Shown: piece by piece, positions 17,832-25,935 of the stretch | How the letters are laid out: each line of letters begins with the position of its first letter | Numbering within the stretch: the first letter of the stretch is position 1 | Source: Tautonia plasticadhaerens | GTDB taxonomy: Bacteria; Planctomycetota; Planctomycetia; Isosphaerales; Isosphaeraceae | NCBI RefSeq assembly: GCF_007752535.1 | Contig: NZ_CP036426.1 | Location: 8,060,001-8,124,000, forward strand | DNA: 64,000 nucleotides | Reading direction: 5' to 3' | Position numbers and translations under genes: made by a program | The notes under the pieces: model-generated | Database searches by the model: none | Seen by the model: the letters and a program-made list of their open reading frames with translations, nothing else | What the model was told of the DNA's origin: nothing

Positions 17832-18095
17832 CGTCCGTCGCGTCGGCGACGGGACCGGCCCCTCCCCGTCCCGGCGGGCGGGGACGGCATCACGCCCCAC
17901 GGGCCGCCCATCCCGGGCACCCGGGCGTGGTCCCCGGGGCGGCGGCGCGACCGGCCCCCCGATCGCCGATCGCGACCGACGGCCCGGACGGCCGCGCCGG
18001 TCCGCTTGCGGGGGCGGCGGGGGGCCGGTAGGATCGACCGGCGAGGACGAGCCTGTCCCACCTCCCCTTCCCTTGCGACTCGGGCGGCCCCGCCG
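17832..18095. other. Intergenic region upstream of glutamate dehydrogenase
   Basis: With 17662-17831 this makes about 430 nt without a gene between the divergent marR and dehydrogenase genes. The part nearer the dehydrogenase is GC-rich and no convincing promoter or binding site could be read in it. Confidence 0.5.
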
Positions 18096-19331
18096 ATGCA
18101 CGCCTTCTTCGAGGCCACGAACCACTACTTCCAGCAGGCGGCGGCGATCCTCGGCCTGTCCGACAACATGCGCGTCCTGCTGGAGACGCCCGAGCGGGAG
18201 CTGCGGGTCGAGGTGGCCATCGAGCTGGACTCCGGCCAGATCGGCAACTTCATCGGCTACCGGGTCCAGCACGACAACGCCCGGGGGCCCTTCAAGGGCG
18301 GCCTCCGCTACCACCCGACGGTCGACGAGGACGAGGCCCGGTCGCTGGCCAGCCTGATGACCTGGAAGACCGCCGTGGTCGACATCCCCTTCGGCGGCGG
18401 AAAGGGCGGGGTCAACTGCGACCCCAATTCCCTCTCCCGGGCCGAGGTGGAGCGGATCACCCGGCGGTTCACCCAGCAGATCCACGACTTCATCGGCCCC
18501 GACAAGGACATCCCCGCCCCCGACGTCGGCACCGACGCCCAGGTGATGGCCTGGATCGCCAACGAGTACTCCAAGTTCCACGGCCACCACCCGGCCGTGG
18601 TCACCGGCAAGCCGGTCGAGCTGCACGGCTCGCTCGGCCGCGAGAGCGCCACCGGCCACGGCGTGGCCGTCGTCACCCGGGAGTACCTCCGGCTGGCCCG
18701 GGACCGGCCGGTCGACGGGATCACGGTGGCCGTCCAGGGCTTCGGCAACGTCGGCAGCTTCACCGCCAGGGAGCTGGCCGACATGGGGGCGAAGGTGGTG
18801 GCCGTCTCCGACGCCTATGGCGCCGTCTGCAACCCCGACGGTCTGGACATCCCCGCCTTGCAGCAGCACGCCGCGGCCCACCGCAAGGTGGTCGGCTTCC
18901 CCGGCGGGCAGGCCGCCACCAACGAGCACCTGCTGACGACCGAGGTCGACGTGCTCATCCCCGCCGCGCTCGGAGGCGTCTTCGACGCGAAGCTCGCCGC
19001 CGAGGTCCGGGCCGGGGCCATCGTCGAGGCCGCCAACAGCCCCACCTGGCCCGAGGCCGACGAGGTCTTCCAGCGTCGGGGCATCGCCGTCATCCCCGAC
19101 ATCCTCGCCAACGCCGGCGGCGTGATCGTCAGCTACTTCGAGTGGGTCCAGAACCTCCAGCACTTCCGCTGGTCCATCGAGCAGGTCCGCGCCGAGCAGG
19201 ACCGCCGCCACGTCGAGAGCGTCGCCGCCGTGCTCGACCTCGCCCGTCGCCAGGGGGTCTCCCTCCGCACGGCCGCCTTCGTGCTGGGCATCCAGCGCGT
19301 CGGCCGGGCCAAGGTCCTGGCCGGCATCTGA
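18096..19331 (+). CDS. gdhA: Glutamate dehydrogenase (Glu/Leu/Phe/Val dehydrogenase family)
   Basis: 411 residues, the usual length for hexameric NAD(P)-dependent enzymes that interconvert glutamate with 2-oxoglutarate and ammonia. Substrate-site lysines are in [11 protein letters not shown] (Lys67) and [16 protein letters not shown] (Lys91, catalytic Lys103). The Rossmann coenzyme motif is [12 protein letters not shown]. The [15 protein letters not shown] block near the C-terminus is characteristic of glutamate rather than leucine or valine dehydrogenases. The start is ATG at 18096; the open frame extends to 18006 without protein-like sequence. The gene is followed 112 nt later by purB; both concern nitrogen metabolism, but co-transcription is unproven. 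The symbol is by homology, and cofactor preference cannot be told. Confidence 0.93.
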   Translation: MHAFFEATNHYFQQAAAILGLSDNMRVLLETPERELRVEVAIELDSGQIGNFIGYRVQHDNARGPFKGGLRYHPTVDEDEARSLASLMTWKTAVVDIPFGGGKGGVNCDPNSLSRAEVERITRRFTQQIHDFIGPDKDIPAPDVGTDAQVMAWIANEYSKFHGHHPAVVTGKPVELHGSLGRESATGHGVAVVTREYLRLARDRPVDGITVAVQGFGNVGSFTARELADMGAKVVAVSDAYGAVCNPDGLDIPALQQHAAAHRKVVGFPGGQAATNEHLLTTEVDVLIPAALGGVFDAKLAAEVRAGAIVEAANSPTWPEADEVFQRRGIAVIPDILANAGGVIVSYFEWVQNLQHFRWSIEQVRAEQDRRHVESVAAVLDLARRQGVSLRTAAFVLGIQRVGRAKVLAGI

Positions 19332-19443
19332 TCCCGCCGGATGCCGGATAGCCGACGCCCGCCCCGCAGGTCGATCGTGCGAGCCCCCCGCCGCGTCTGC
19401 CGAACGCCCTGCCCCCCGTCATCCCCCTGCCCCGGAGCCCCGC

Positions 19444-20874
19444 ATGGATCCGCACCAGACCTACGAGAACCCGCTGATCACCCGCTATGCCTCCGCCGAG
19501 ATGGCCGGGCTGTGGTCCTCGCAGCGGAAGTTCTCCACCTGGCGGCGGCTCTGGGTCGCCCTGGCGAGGGCCGAGCGGGAGCTGGGGCTGGACATCTCCG
19601 AGGGGCAGATCGAGGCGATGGAAGCCCGGGTCGAGGACATCGACTTCGAGGCCGCCCGGCGCTACGAGAAGAAGCTCCGGCACGACGTGATGGCCCACGT
19701 CCACGCCTTCGGCGACGCCGCCCCGGAGGCGAAGGGCATCATCCACCTGGGGGCCACGAGCTGCTACGTCACGGACAACACCGACCTCATCCTCCTGCGG
19801 GACGCCCTGGGGAAGGTCCGCGACCTGCTCGTCGGGTCGATCGACGCCCTGGCCGTCTTCGCCGAGCGGTGGAAGAAGGAGCCCTGCCTGGGGTACACCC
19901 ACTTCCAGCCGGCCCAGCTCGTCACCATCGGCAAGCGGGCGACCCTCTGGTGCCAGGACCTGATCCTCGACCTGACCGAGGTCGAGCGGCGGGTCGCCGA
20001 CCTCCGGTTCCTGGGGGTGAAGGGGACCACCGGCACGCAGGCGAGCTTCCTCGACCTGTTCGACGGCGACCACGCCAGGGTGGAGGAGCTCGACCGCCGG
20101 GTGGCCGCCGAGTTCGCCTTCGACCGGGTCTTCCCCGTCACCGGGCAGACCTACCCGAGGAAGCTCGACTCCCTCGTCCTCTCCGCGCTGACCGCCCTGG
20201 GCGAGAGCGCCCACCGCTTCGGCAGCGACCTGCGACTGCTCGCCCACGAGCGGGAGCTGGAGGAGCCGTTCGAGGCCGACCAGGTCGGCTCCTCCGCGAT
20301 GGCCTACAAGCGGAACCCGATGCGAGCGGAGCGGATGTGCTCCATCGCCCGGTTCCTGATGGCCCAGCAGGCCGCCGCCGGCCAGACCGCCGCGACCCAG
20401 TGGCTCGAACGGACGCTGGACGACAGCGCCGTCCGCCGGATGGTCCTGCCGCAGTCGTTCCTGGCGGCCGACGCCTTGCTGACCTTGTACCTGAACGTCG
20501 TGCCGGGGCTGGTGGTCCGGCCGTCGGTGGTGGCCCGGCACGTCGCCCGGGAGCTGCCCTTCATGGCCACCGAGGCGATCCTCATGGCCGGGGTCCGGGC
20601 CGGGGGGGACCGGCAGGACCTCCACGAGCGGATCCGGATCCACTCCATCGCCGCCGCCGACGCCCTCAAGCAGGGGGCCGATCAGAACGACCTGCTCTCC
20701 CGGCTCCAGGGCGATCCCGCCTTCTCCGCCGTCGACCTCCACGCCACGCTCGCCCCCCGTCGCTTCATCGGCCGCTGCCCGAAGCAGGTCGACGCCTTCC
20801 TCGCCGATGAGGTCGAGCCGATCCGCCGGCGGTATCCGGGCCTGATGGGGCAGCACCAGGAGGTCCACGTCTGA
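19444..20874 (+). CDS. purB: Adenylosuccinate lyase
   Basis: 476 residues of the fumarase/aspartase superfamily. It cleaves SAICAR and adenylosuccinate, releasing fumarate, in purine synthesis. The superfamily signature is at residues 282-296 ([15 protein letters not shown]), including the flexible-loop serines. Catalytic-site blocks are [14 protein letters not shown] (residues 101-114) and GYTHFQPAQ with His153. The N-terminal [11 protein letters not shown] fits the PurB branch rather than argininosuccinate or fumarate enzymes. The length fits the longer, human-like PurB group. The start ATG at 19444 directly follows a GGAGCCCCGC sequence. Confidence 0.95.
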   Translation: MDPHQTYENPLITRYASAEMAGLWSSQRKFSTWRRLWVALARAERELGLDISEGQIEAMEARVEDIDFEAARRYEKKLRHDVMAHVHAFGDAAPEAKGIIHLGATSCYVTDNTDLILLRDALGKVRDLLVGSIDALAVFAERWKKEPCLGYTHFQPAQLVTIGKRATLWCQDLILDLTEVERRVADLRFLGVKGTTGTQASFLDLFDGDHARVEELDRRVAAEFAFDRVFPVTGQTYPRKLDSLVLSALTALGESAHRFGSDLRLLAHERELEEPFEADQVGSSAMAYKRNPMRAERMCSIARFLMAQQAAAGQTAATQWLERTLDDSAVRRMVLPQSFLAADALLTLYLNVVPGLVVRPSVVARHVARELPFMATEAILMAGVRAGGDRQDLHERIRIHSIAAADALKQGADQNDLLSRLQGDPAFSAVDLHATLAPRRFIGRCPKQVDAFLADEVEPIRRRYPGLMGQHQEVHV

Positions 20875-20957
20875 CCCGGAATCGGCCCGGTGCGCCCCGG
20901 TGCGCCGGGCCCGATCGCCGGGAGTCCCTTCGGACAGAACAGGTTACGCCGACCCAA

Positions 20958-21005
20958 ATGGCTTCGCTCCGCGCGGCGCACCGGAGCATTGGCTTCGTTT
21001 CGCGC
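20958..21005. repeat. Composite direct repeat, copy 1
   Basis: 48 nt, nearly identical to copy 2 at 21172-21221. It is built from two related half-units, TGGCTTCGCTCCGCGC and TGGCTTCGTTTCGCGC, separated by a GC-rich spacer containing GGAGCAT. Its minus-strand translation contains ARNEANA, so short coding frames here are probably repeat-derived. Confidence 0.85.
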
Positions 21006-21171
21006 GAGCGATCCGGAGTGGTCCTCCGGGCCCGGACCCGCGCCGCCCTCGACCCGGGGGGAGGCACAGCGGAGGGGGGTGGTGCGCCGGTCCTTGATGG
21101 CTCGGTGCGCGACGGTGCGCGACGGGCAAACGGCCGATTTTCCTGATCGGCCACCGAGTTGCGTCAAACCA

Positions 21172-21221
21172 ATTGGCTTCGCTCCGCGCGGCGCACCCGG
21201 AGCATTGGCTTCGTTTCGCGC
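21172..21221. repeat. Composite direct repeat, copy 2
   Basis: Same two half-units as copy 1 in the same orientation, differing by one extra C in the spacer. The copies are 214 nt apart (start to start), and the sequence between them is unrelated to the repeat. Confidence 0.85.
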
Positions 21222-21802
21222 CGGACGGGGTCGGCCCGGTCGTCGCGTCCGGTTTCGGGGCACGGATCGGGTCCGCTGCGCGACGAGGAGGATGGGAGGA
21301 GAGGGTCCAGGGGCCTTCTTCGTCCTCGATGCCGGATGGATTGTCAAAGAGGCCGTCCCGGGCACCCTCCCCCGGCAGGAGGATCGGCGACCGGGGACGA
21401 CGAGGGGCGGCCCGAGTTGCGAGGCCCCATACCGATATCATCGTGGCGAAGCGGCCCGTCAGTCACAAGAAACGGGGCGGGGCCGGAGAATTGCCCGAGG
21501 AGGGGCCGGCGGGGCGATCCGGGAGGCGTAGGGATGTCGGGGGTTCATCCCGGATTCGTCCGTCGAGGGGGGGGCCGGCCGGCAACGGCCGGCGACGATG
21601 GGAACGGCCCCGAGTCGAATCCCCCGACGGGCCCCGACCCCGGGCCTGCGCACCGGGGGTACGCCGGCGGGGCCCCGAAGATCGAGGTCGGGGTGTGATG
21701 CTGGGGGGGCGACGGGGAGCGTCCCGGGCGACTCGTCGCCCGGGACGTCCAGGTTGGGCGGATGGGATCGCCCGGTCGAGTCACCTCGAAGGAGGCCGCA
21801 AC

Positions 21803-21838
21803 GCCGATCGGCCGGTCTTCTCGACCGGGCCGATCGGC
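21803..21838. terminator. Hairpin after the lipoprotein gene
   Basis: A 15-bp stem with one bulged base (GCCGATCGGCCGGTC at 21803-21817, partner at 21823-21838) and a 5-nt loop lies 23 nt downstream of the lipoprotein stop on the minus strand. There is no T-run, so factor-independent termination is uncertain. Confidence 0.55.
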
Positions 21839-21861
21839 CCCGGCTCGGCGGGCGAGGGCTC

Positions 21862-22317
21862 CTACGGCTCCTCGGTCGCCTCCGGCACGATCGACCCGGC
21901 GTCCCCGGCGGGATCGTCGGGGGCGGGGGGCAGGTCGGGGTTCGGCACCGATTCCGGCGAGGCCGGATCGACGGGGGGCAGGATCCCGATGCCGGGGTCG
22001 CTCGTCGCCTCGCCGGAGGGGTCGACGGCCTCGCCCGGCGTCCCGGGCGTCGGGGCCGGTTCCTCCAGGGTCGATCCCGGAATCCCCTGATCCAGGGACT
22101 TGAATTCCTCGGGGCTGAGCTGGTTCTCCGGGGGGACGTCCTTCGTCCAGTCGGGTTCCTCCGGTGCCAGGCTGCCCGGGGGCGGCGCGGGCGTCTCCGG
22201 CTGGAGGCCGTCCATCCCGTCGTCGCAGCCGACGAGGGCCACGGCCAAGGCCAGGCCCGTCCATCCGATCCCCCGGGCCGGGACCGGCACGAGGGACGCC
22301 TGGTTGCGCTCTCGCAT
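21862..22317 (-). CDS. Acidic proline-rich lipoprotein, unknown function
   Basis: 151 residues from ATG at 22317 with a strong GGAGG five nt upstream. The signal region GWTGLALAVALVGC ends in a lipobox Cys (about residue 30). The mature part is disordered-looking, rich in Pro, Glu, Asp and Gly (LQPETPAPPPGSLAPEEPDW, later DLPPAPDDPAGDAGS), without enzymatic motifs. Such tails often act as spacers or surface decorations of anchored proteins; the function is unknown. The open frame continues upstream to 22635, but the RBS and signal peptide fix the start. Codon use is similar to the neighbours. Confidence 0.78.
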   Translation of the reverse strand: MRERNQASLVPVPARGIGWTGLALAVALVGCDDGMDGLQPETPAPPPGSLAPEEPDWTKDVPPENQLSPEEFKSLDQGIPGSTLEEPAPTPGTPGEAVDPSGEATSDPGIGILPPVDPASPESVPNPDLPPAPDDPAGDAGSIVPEATEEP

Positions 22318-22648
22318 CTCATCCTCCTTCGATTCGTCGGAAGGCGACGCGGTGGGCGCACGTCCGATCGCCCGGGTCACCTCCTCGGGGGCATCTCCGA
22401 CCTCGGGGCGGGCGGGGTCTCGAAACGACCGACCTCGGCGCCCCGATTCGGCCTGTCGTCCGTCGGGGGACCCACGGGCATATGTGGTGCCAAGGCGAGC
22501 GGAGGCCCCACGCCCGGGGAGGGGGACGCACTCCGGTCCGGGACGGCACCTCCCCGGCCAGGGCGAAAGCGACGAACGGGCCAAGGAGGATGCCCGCCCG
22601 GGGTGGCGGGAGGGACGGGACCAACCGATCAGCACGGTCGATCGACGA
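22318..22648. other. Intergenic region
   Basis: 331 nt between the DUF29 stop and the lipoprotein start, both on the minus strand. No gene, repeat or clear hairpin was recognised; it presumably holds the lipoprotein promoter. Confidence 0.5.
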
Positions 22649-23095
22649 TCAACCGAGCAAGTAATCCTGCTCGAAGACGTCTTCCCAGGAGAGGGCCGAG
22701 ACCTCGGCGTCGCGGTCCATCTCGGCCTCGGCCTCGTTCCGGGCGAGGCGGAAGCAACCCTCCCAAATCGATTCGAGCACGTCCCGGTCGAGGCTCGGCG
22801 TCTCGTCCCGGATCTCGGCGATCTCGGCTCGGGCGTTGGCGATCGTCGCGACCCAGCTTCGGGAGCGGCGGTCGGGCTGCGTCTGCCATTTGATGACGTG
22901 GGACATCAGGCGGATCAGGTGACTGCGGAGCGCCCGCTTCTCGGATCGGGACAAGGCGTCGATCAGCTCCTGGATGCCGGCGTCGGCCATGGCCAGGTCC
23001 CCATGCCGCATCGCCTCGTGGACGGCGACGGCGGTCCGGTAGTGGGAGGACGCCGCGAGGTCGTGCCAGTCGATCGGGGCGTCTCCCGGGGCCAT
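22649..23095 (-). CDS. DUF29 family protein
   Basis: 148 residues. The pattern DWHDLAASSHYRTAVAVHEAM at the N-terminus and LRSHLIRLMSHVIKWQTQPDRRSRSW in the middle are typical of DUF29, a small all-alpha family common in cyanobacteria and planctomycetes, with no known function. The C-terminal part is acidic (EAEMDRDAEVSALSWEDVFEQDY). The start is ATG at 23095; the upstream open frame lies inside rpsU. It follows rpsU by 40 nt on the same strand, so the two are probably co-transcribed from the rpsU promoter, an unusual link between a ribosomal protein and DUF29. Confidence 0.85.
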   Translation of the reverse strand: MAPGDAPIDWHDLAASSHYRTAVAVHEAMRHGDLAMADAGIQELIDALSRSEKRALRSHLIRLMSHVIKWQTQPDRRSRSWVATIANARAEIAEIRDETPSLDRDVLESIWEGCFRLARNEAEAEMDRDAEVSALSWEDVFEQDYLLG

Positions 23096-23135
23096 CGTCG
23101 TTGATCTACCTGAGGGGAGGAATCGGGCCGCCCGC

Positions 23136-23324
23136 TCAGACGCGGGAGGCCTGACGGGCCTTGCGCAGGCGCTTGAGCTGCTCTCGGCGGCGGCGCTCGG
23201 AGGGCTTCTCGTAGTAGGCCTTGCGGCGCATCTCCTTACGCAACCCACTCCGCTCGCAGAGCTTCCGGAAGCGGCGGACCGCATCCTGGATCGATTCGCC
23301 GGCACGGACCCGTAACTTCACCAC
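23136..23324 (-). CDS. rpsU: 30S ribosomal protein S21
   Basis: 62 residues from the first of two tandem GTG codons (23324), placed 7-8 nt after GGGGAGG. The sequence [19 protein letters not shown] and the basic helical tail ([20 protein letters not shown]) are diagnostic of S21, which binds near the anti-Shine-Dalgarno end of 16S rRNA and affects initiation. The length is within the usual 58-70 residues. It is followed by DUF29. The longer open frame to 23534 is an artefact of the GC-rich leader. Confidence 0.93.
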   Translation of the reverse strand: MVKLRVRAGESIQDAVRRFRKLCERSGLRKEMRRKAYYEKPSERRRREQLKRLRKARQASRV

Positions 23325-23473
23325 GGTCGAGGCCTCCCCATCGCGGGTTCTCGGAGGATCGGGGTCGGGCGATTGGTCCGGATCGTCGATAGCTCGGATC
23401 GGATCGCGGCCGACCCCGCTCGCCCGGATGGCGGGGCCGACACCGGGGCCGCGAGGCGCACCGGCAAACCGGG

Positions 23474-23503
23474 AGTGTACCATGCACCGGGGACGATTGC
23501 CAA
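23474..23503 (-). promoter_or_regulatory. Sigma70-type promoter of rpsU
   Basis: On the minus strand TTGGCA (23498-23503) and TACACT (23474-23479) are 18 nt apart. The -35 matches consensus at five of six positions and the -10 at four. The initiation codon is about 150 nt downstream, giving a long leader. Confidence 0.55.
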
Positions 23504-23637
23504 GCCGGGGCTCCGGGGAAGATCCGGATCTCACGCGGGGCCCAGGGCCGCGGAGGAGCCGGGGGAAGCGGAGATGGATTGTCCTTCAGCTCTCCCCGCG
23601 GGCACTCGCCCTGCGGGCGATCCCCCCCATGCCGTCG

Positions 23638-23693
23638 AAAAAAAAGGCCGGGCCGGGCCGCGTCTCCGGAAGGACGCGACCGACGGCCCGGCC
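23638..23693 (-). terminator. Rho-independent terminator of the aldo/keto reductase gene
   Basis: On the minus strand an outer GC stem (GGCCGGGCCG with its complement) encloses a second small stem (CGCGTC/GACGCG), and the structure is followed by eight T residues at 23645-23638. It begins about 48 nt after the reductase stop. Confidence 0.9.
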
Positions 23694-23740
23694 AACATTG
23701 CGGGTGGGGCAATGCCGAGATTCTAGGAAGAAGGTGACGA

Positions 23741-24991
23741 TCAGGCAAGCAGGTCGTCGACCTTGGGGAGCAGTTTGGTGAAGTCGAGGCCGTTGGGGCA
23801 GGCGTGGCGGGCGGCGAGGAGGTCGGCGCCCCGCCAGTCGCGCTGGGCGTCGGAGAGTTCGGCGTAGAGGCGACGGGCCTCGGACTTGTAGCCGTGGTGC
23901 TCGTGGTAGGTGAGGTATCGGGTGAGGTCGCCGAGGGGGGCGGCGGTGCCGGCGGCCCGGGAGCATCGGCCGTCGCAGTCGGCGCAGAGGGTCATGCCGT
24001 GGGACCGGCAGGCGTCCCGGAGCTGGTGGATCTGGGAGAGCGTCAACGGGCCGGACGCGCCGTAGTCGAGCACGGCGGCGACGTTCTCGCGGATCTGGTC
24101 GGTGTTGCGCATCGAGACGCAGGTGGTGGTGATGCGCTCATCGGACCAGATGGCCTGGAGCAGGCCCTGATAGGGGGTGAAGCCCTTCTCGGCGAGCACG
24201 CCGACGCGATCCCGGGCCTCGCCCAGGGGGTCGATGCCGGGCTGGTCCCAGCCGCTGAAGGTGCCGGCGACCTGCTTCATGGAGATCAGGCCGATGCCCT
24301 TCTCGAAGCAGGCGTCGAGGGCCCGGTTGAGGGGGTCGTCCCGCTCCAGCCAGGGGGTGAACTGGAGCATGATGGCGTCGACGAAGCCGCCCTCGGCGGC
24401 GTTCATGATCTGCTGGGCCCGGGTGGCGTCGTGGGTGGAGAAGCCGACGAACTTGACCTTGCCGGACTTCTTCAGGGCCTCGGCGGCCTCCTTGAATTCC
24501 TTCGACTTGGGCCAGTCGACCTCGGTGCCGCCCAGGCCGTGGACGAAGTAGAGGTCGAGGTAGTCGGTCTTGAGGTCGGCGAGCCGCTCGTCGACGGAGC
24601 GGAGGAGGTCCTTCGGCTCCCGGGGGTGGTCCTTGGTGACGAGGAAGATCTCCTTGCGGACCTCGGGCATCTGCTGGAGCCATCGGCCGATGGCGGGCTC
24701 GGATCCGTAGGACTTGGCCGTGTCGATGACGCGGACGCCCTGGGAGTAGAGCACGCGGAGCAGGCGGTCGAGGCCGGGGGCGCGCCAGGTCCCCGCGTCG
24801 AGCATGGTCAGCTCGACGCCGGTCTTGCCCAGCGTCCGGGTGGGGAGGGGCTCGGCGGCCCGGGGCGCGGGCATCGGCGAGGCGACGGCCGATCCGGCGC
24901 CGGATGCGGCGATCGCGGCGGCGCCGGCCTGGAGGAAGGTGCGACGATCGATCCCGATGCGGTCGTTCCGGGGGGTCTGGTCTGCCGACAT
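23741..24991 (-). CDS. Tat-exported aldo/keto reductase with C-terminal Cys cluster
   Basis: 416 residues. A twin-arginine leader (IDRRTFLQAGAAAIAASGAG) precedes an aldo/keto reductase barrel: TRTLGKTGVELTMLDAGTW, RVIDTAKSYGSEPAIGRW with the catalytic Asp and Tyr, LVTKDHPREP with the Lys, and LYFVHGLGG with the His. The C-terminus has a helical domain with CRSHGMTLCADCDGRC, four cysteines that could hold an iron-sulfur cluster, as in other bacterial reductases of this subclass. These enzymes reduce carbonyls with NAD(P)H; for an exported copy the electron source is unclear. It has its own terminator. Confidence 0.92.
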   Translation of the reverse strand: MSADQTPRNDRIGIDRRTFLQAGAAAIAASGAGSAVASPMPAPRAAEPLPTRTLGKTGVELTMLDAGTWRAPGLDRLLRVLYSQGVRVIDTAKSYGSEPAIGRWLQQMPEVRKEIFLVTKDHPREPKDLLRSVDERLADLKTDYLDLYFVHGLGGTEVDWPKSKEFKEAAEALKKSGKVKFVGFSTHDATRAQQIMNAAEGGFVDAIMLQFTPWLERDDPLNRALDACFEKGIGLISMKQVAGTFSGWDQPGIDPLGEARDRVGVLAEKGFTPYQGLLQAIWSDERITTTCVSMRNTDQIRENVAAVLDYGASGPLTLSQIHQLRDACRSHGMTLCADCDGRCSRAAGTAAPLGDLTRYLTYHEHHGYKSEARRLYAELSDAQRDWRGADLLAARHACPNGLDFTKLLPKVDDLLA

Positions 24992-25191
24992 GGCGGGGGG
25001 GGACTCCTGGTGGGTCGGCTCGGGGCGGATCGGGTTCCGTTCCGGTTGCGTCGTCTCTGGGGATGAAACTACGCCCGGAGGGACCGGGTGTCGAGCGGAT
25101 TCTCCCGGTGGGGATGTCGATCGCGCCGATCGATCCGGCCGCCCCCGGCCCGCGTCGAGGGCCGACGCGGGCGGGGCAGGGTGGGGCCGGC

Positions 25192-25401
25192 TCAGGCGTC
25201 GGTGGCGGCGCCGGCGCCGATGGGGACGTCGATCTCGCGGTACTGCCGATGGGCGCCGAGCAGCTCCTCGCGGTAGACCGAGACGTCGCCGGGGGCCTCG
25301 ATGCCGAGGCGGACCTGGTTGCGGTCGATCTTGACCACGGTGACCACGATCCCGCCGTCGATGACGATCTTCTCGTTCAGCTTGCGGCTCAGGACCAGCA
25401 T
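25192..25401 (-). CDS. csrA: Carbon storage regulator CsrA
   Basis: 69 residues beginning MLVLSRKLNEKIVIDGGIVV, the invariant start of CsrA, with RLGIEAPGDVSVYREEL in the RNA-binding strand and helix (GxxAPxxxxVxREE). CsrA dimers bind ANGGA sites in mRNA leaders and block or enhance translation, controlling motility, carbon storage and biofilm in other bacteria. GGAGG lies 6 nt before the ATG; this Shine-Dalgarno is itself within ACGGA, so CsrA could bind its own leader. It stands alone between a reductase and a divergent glycan operon. The alanine-rich tail is slightly longer than in enterics. Confidence 0.95.
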   Translation of the reverse strand: MLVLSRKLNEKIVIDGGIVVTVVKIDRNQVRLGIEAPGDVSVYREELLGAHRQYREIDVPIGAGAATDA

Positions 25402-25935
25402 GGGAACCCTCCGTGTCTTCTCGTGTTGGTGAGCCGTCGGATGACTGGAGACCCGAGGCTACGTTGCGGCCCGCCGGGGGGTCGGTTCCATTCTCCGACC
25501 ATCACCTCGGCGTACGAAATAGTCTAACGCACCGACGGTGCCATTGCCGACACGGGGGATCGCAGGTCATGCCCCAAGTCGGGACGAGACCAAACTTTAA
25601 TCTTTTTTCCGGATTTCGACGGGTTGGCCCGACAGGGGTGATTTTGTACAGACCGACCCCGGAATCGCCCCCAAACGTTCCCCGCGATTCTCAAAACTGC
25701 CAGGCGGTGCGCGCGGGATGAGAAGCGAGGTACGCACCCCGGGGTCCGGGGGGGTGACGGGGGGCGATCGCGGTGGTCGATCGGGAGCCGGTGCGGTCAC
25801 GGGGCTTCCCGCCGGGGCGGGGATGGGAACCGTCGCGGGATCCGACGCGCCATTCCGCCCGGGGGGGGATTCGGGCACAATGGCGGTCCCGTGCCCGGGG
25901 GACGACCGGGTCGGTCGGCAGGTCGGGGGGCCGTC
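25402..25935. other. Divergent intergenic region between csrA and the glycan operon
   Basis: About 530 nt, no gene. It contains the csrA Shine-Dalgarno with an ACGGA motif (25410-25414), a 13-nt inverted repeat GCACCGACGGTGC (25529-25541) and an AT-richer patch at 25585-25650, which probably mark promoters or operators. No specific hexamer pair was convincing. Confidence 0.55.
25408..25414 (-). promoter_or_regulatory. csrA ribosome binding site overlapping a CsrA-type ANGGA motif
   Basis: Read on the minus strand, ACGGAGG places a CsrA core motif (ANGGA) on the Shine-Dalgarno of csrA itself, 6 nt before the ATG. This arrangement is how CsrA represses its targets elsewhere; autoregulation here is an inference. 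Confidence 0.45.

Larger units (their letters stand above)
20875..21861. other. Long gene-poor region with direct repeats
   Basis: About 990 nt between purB and the convergent lipoprotein gene. Several open frames exist, but their translations are low-complexity and shift between strands, so none was accepted as a gene. It contains two copies of a composite repeat (20958-21005 and 21172-21221), a GC-rich hairpin directly after purB (20881-20915, one-base bulge, no T-run) and a second hairpin at 21803-21838. This resembles an accumulation site of small repeat elements or a decayed gene. Confidence 0.6.
23325..23740. other. rpsU leader and upstream intergenic region
   Basis: No gene. It holds the rpsU promoter (23474-23503), a leader of about 145 nt, and the terminator of the aldo/keto reductase gene (23638-23693). 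Confidence 0.6.

Noticed and set aside
20890-21531. Several overlapping open frames in the repeat region after purB
   Set aside because: The translations consist mainly of repeat-derived phrases and change between frames. No ribosome binding site or family match was seen, so they are treated as non-coding.
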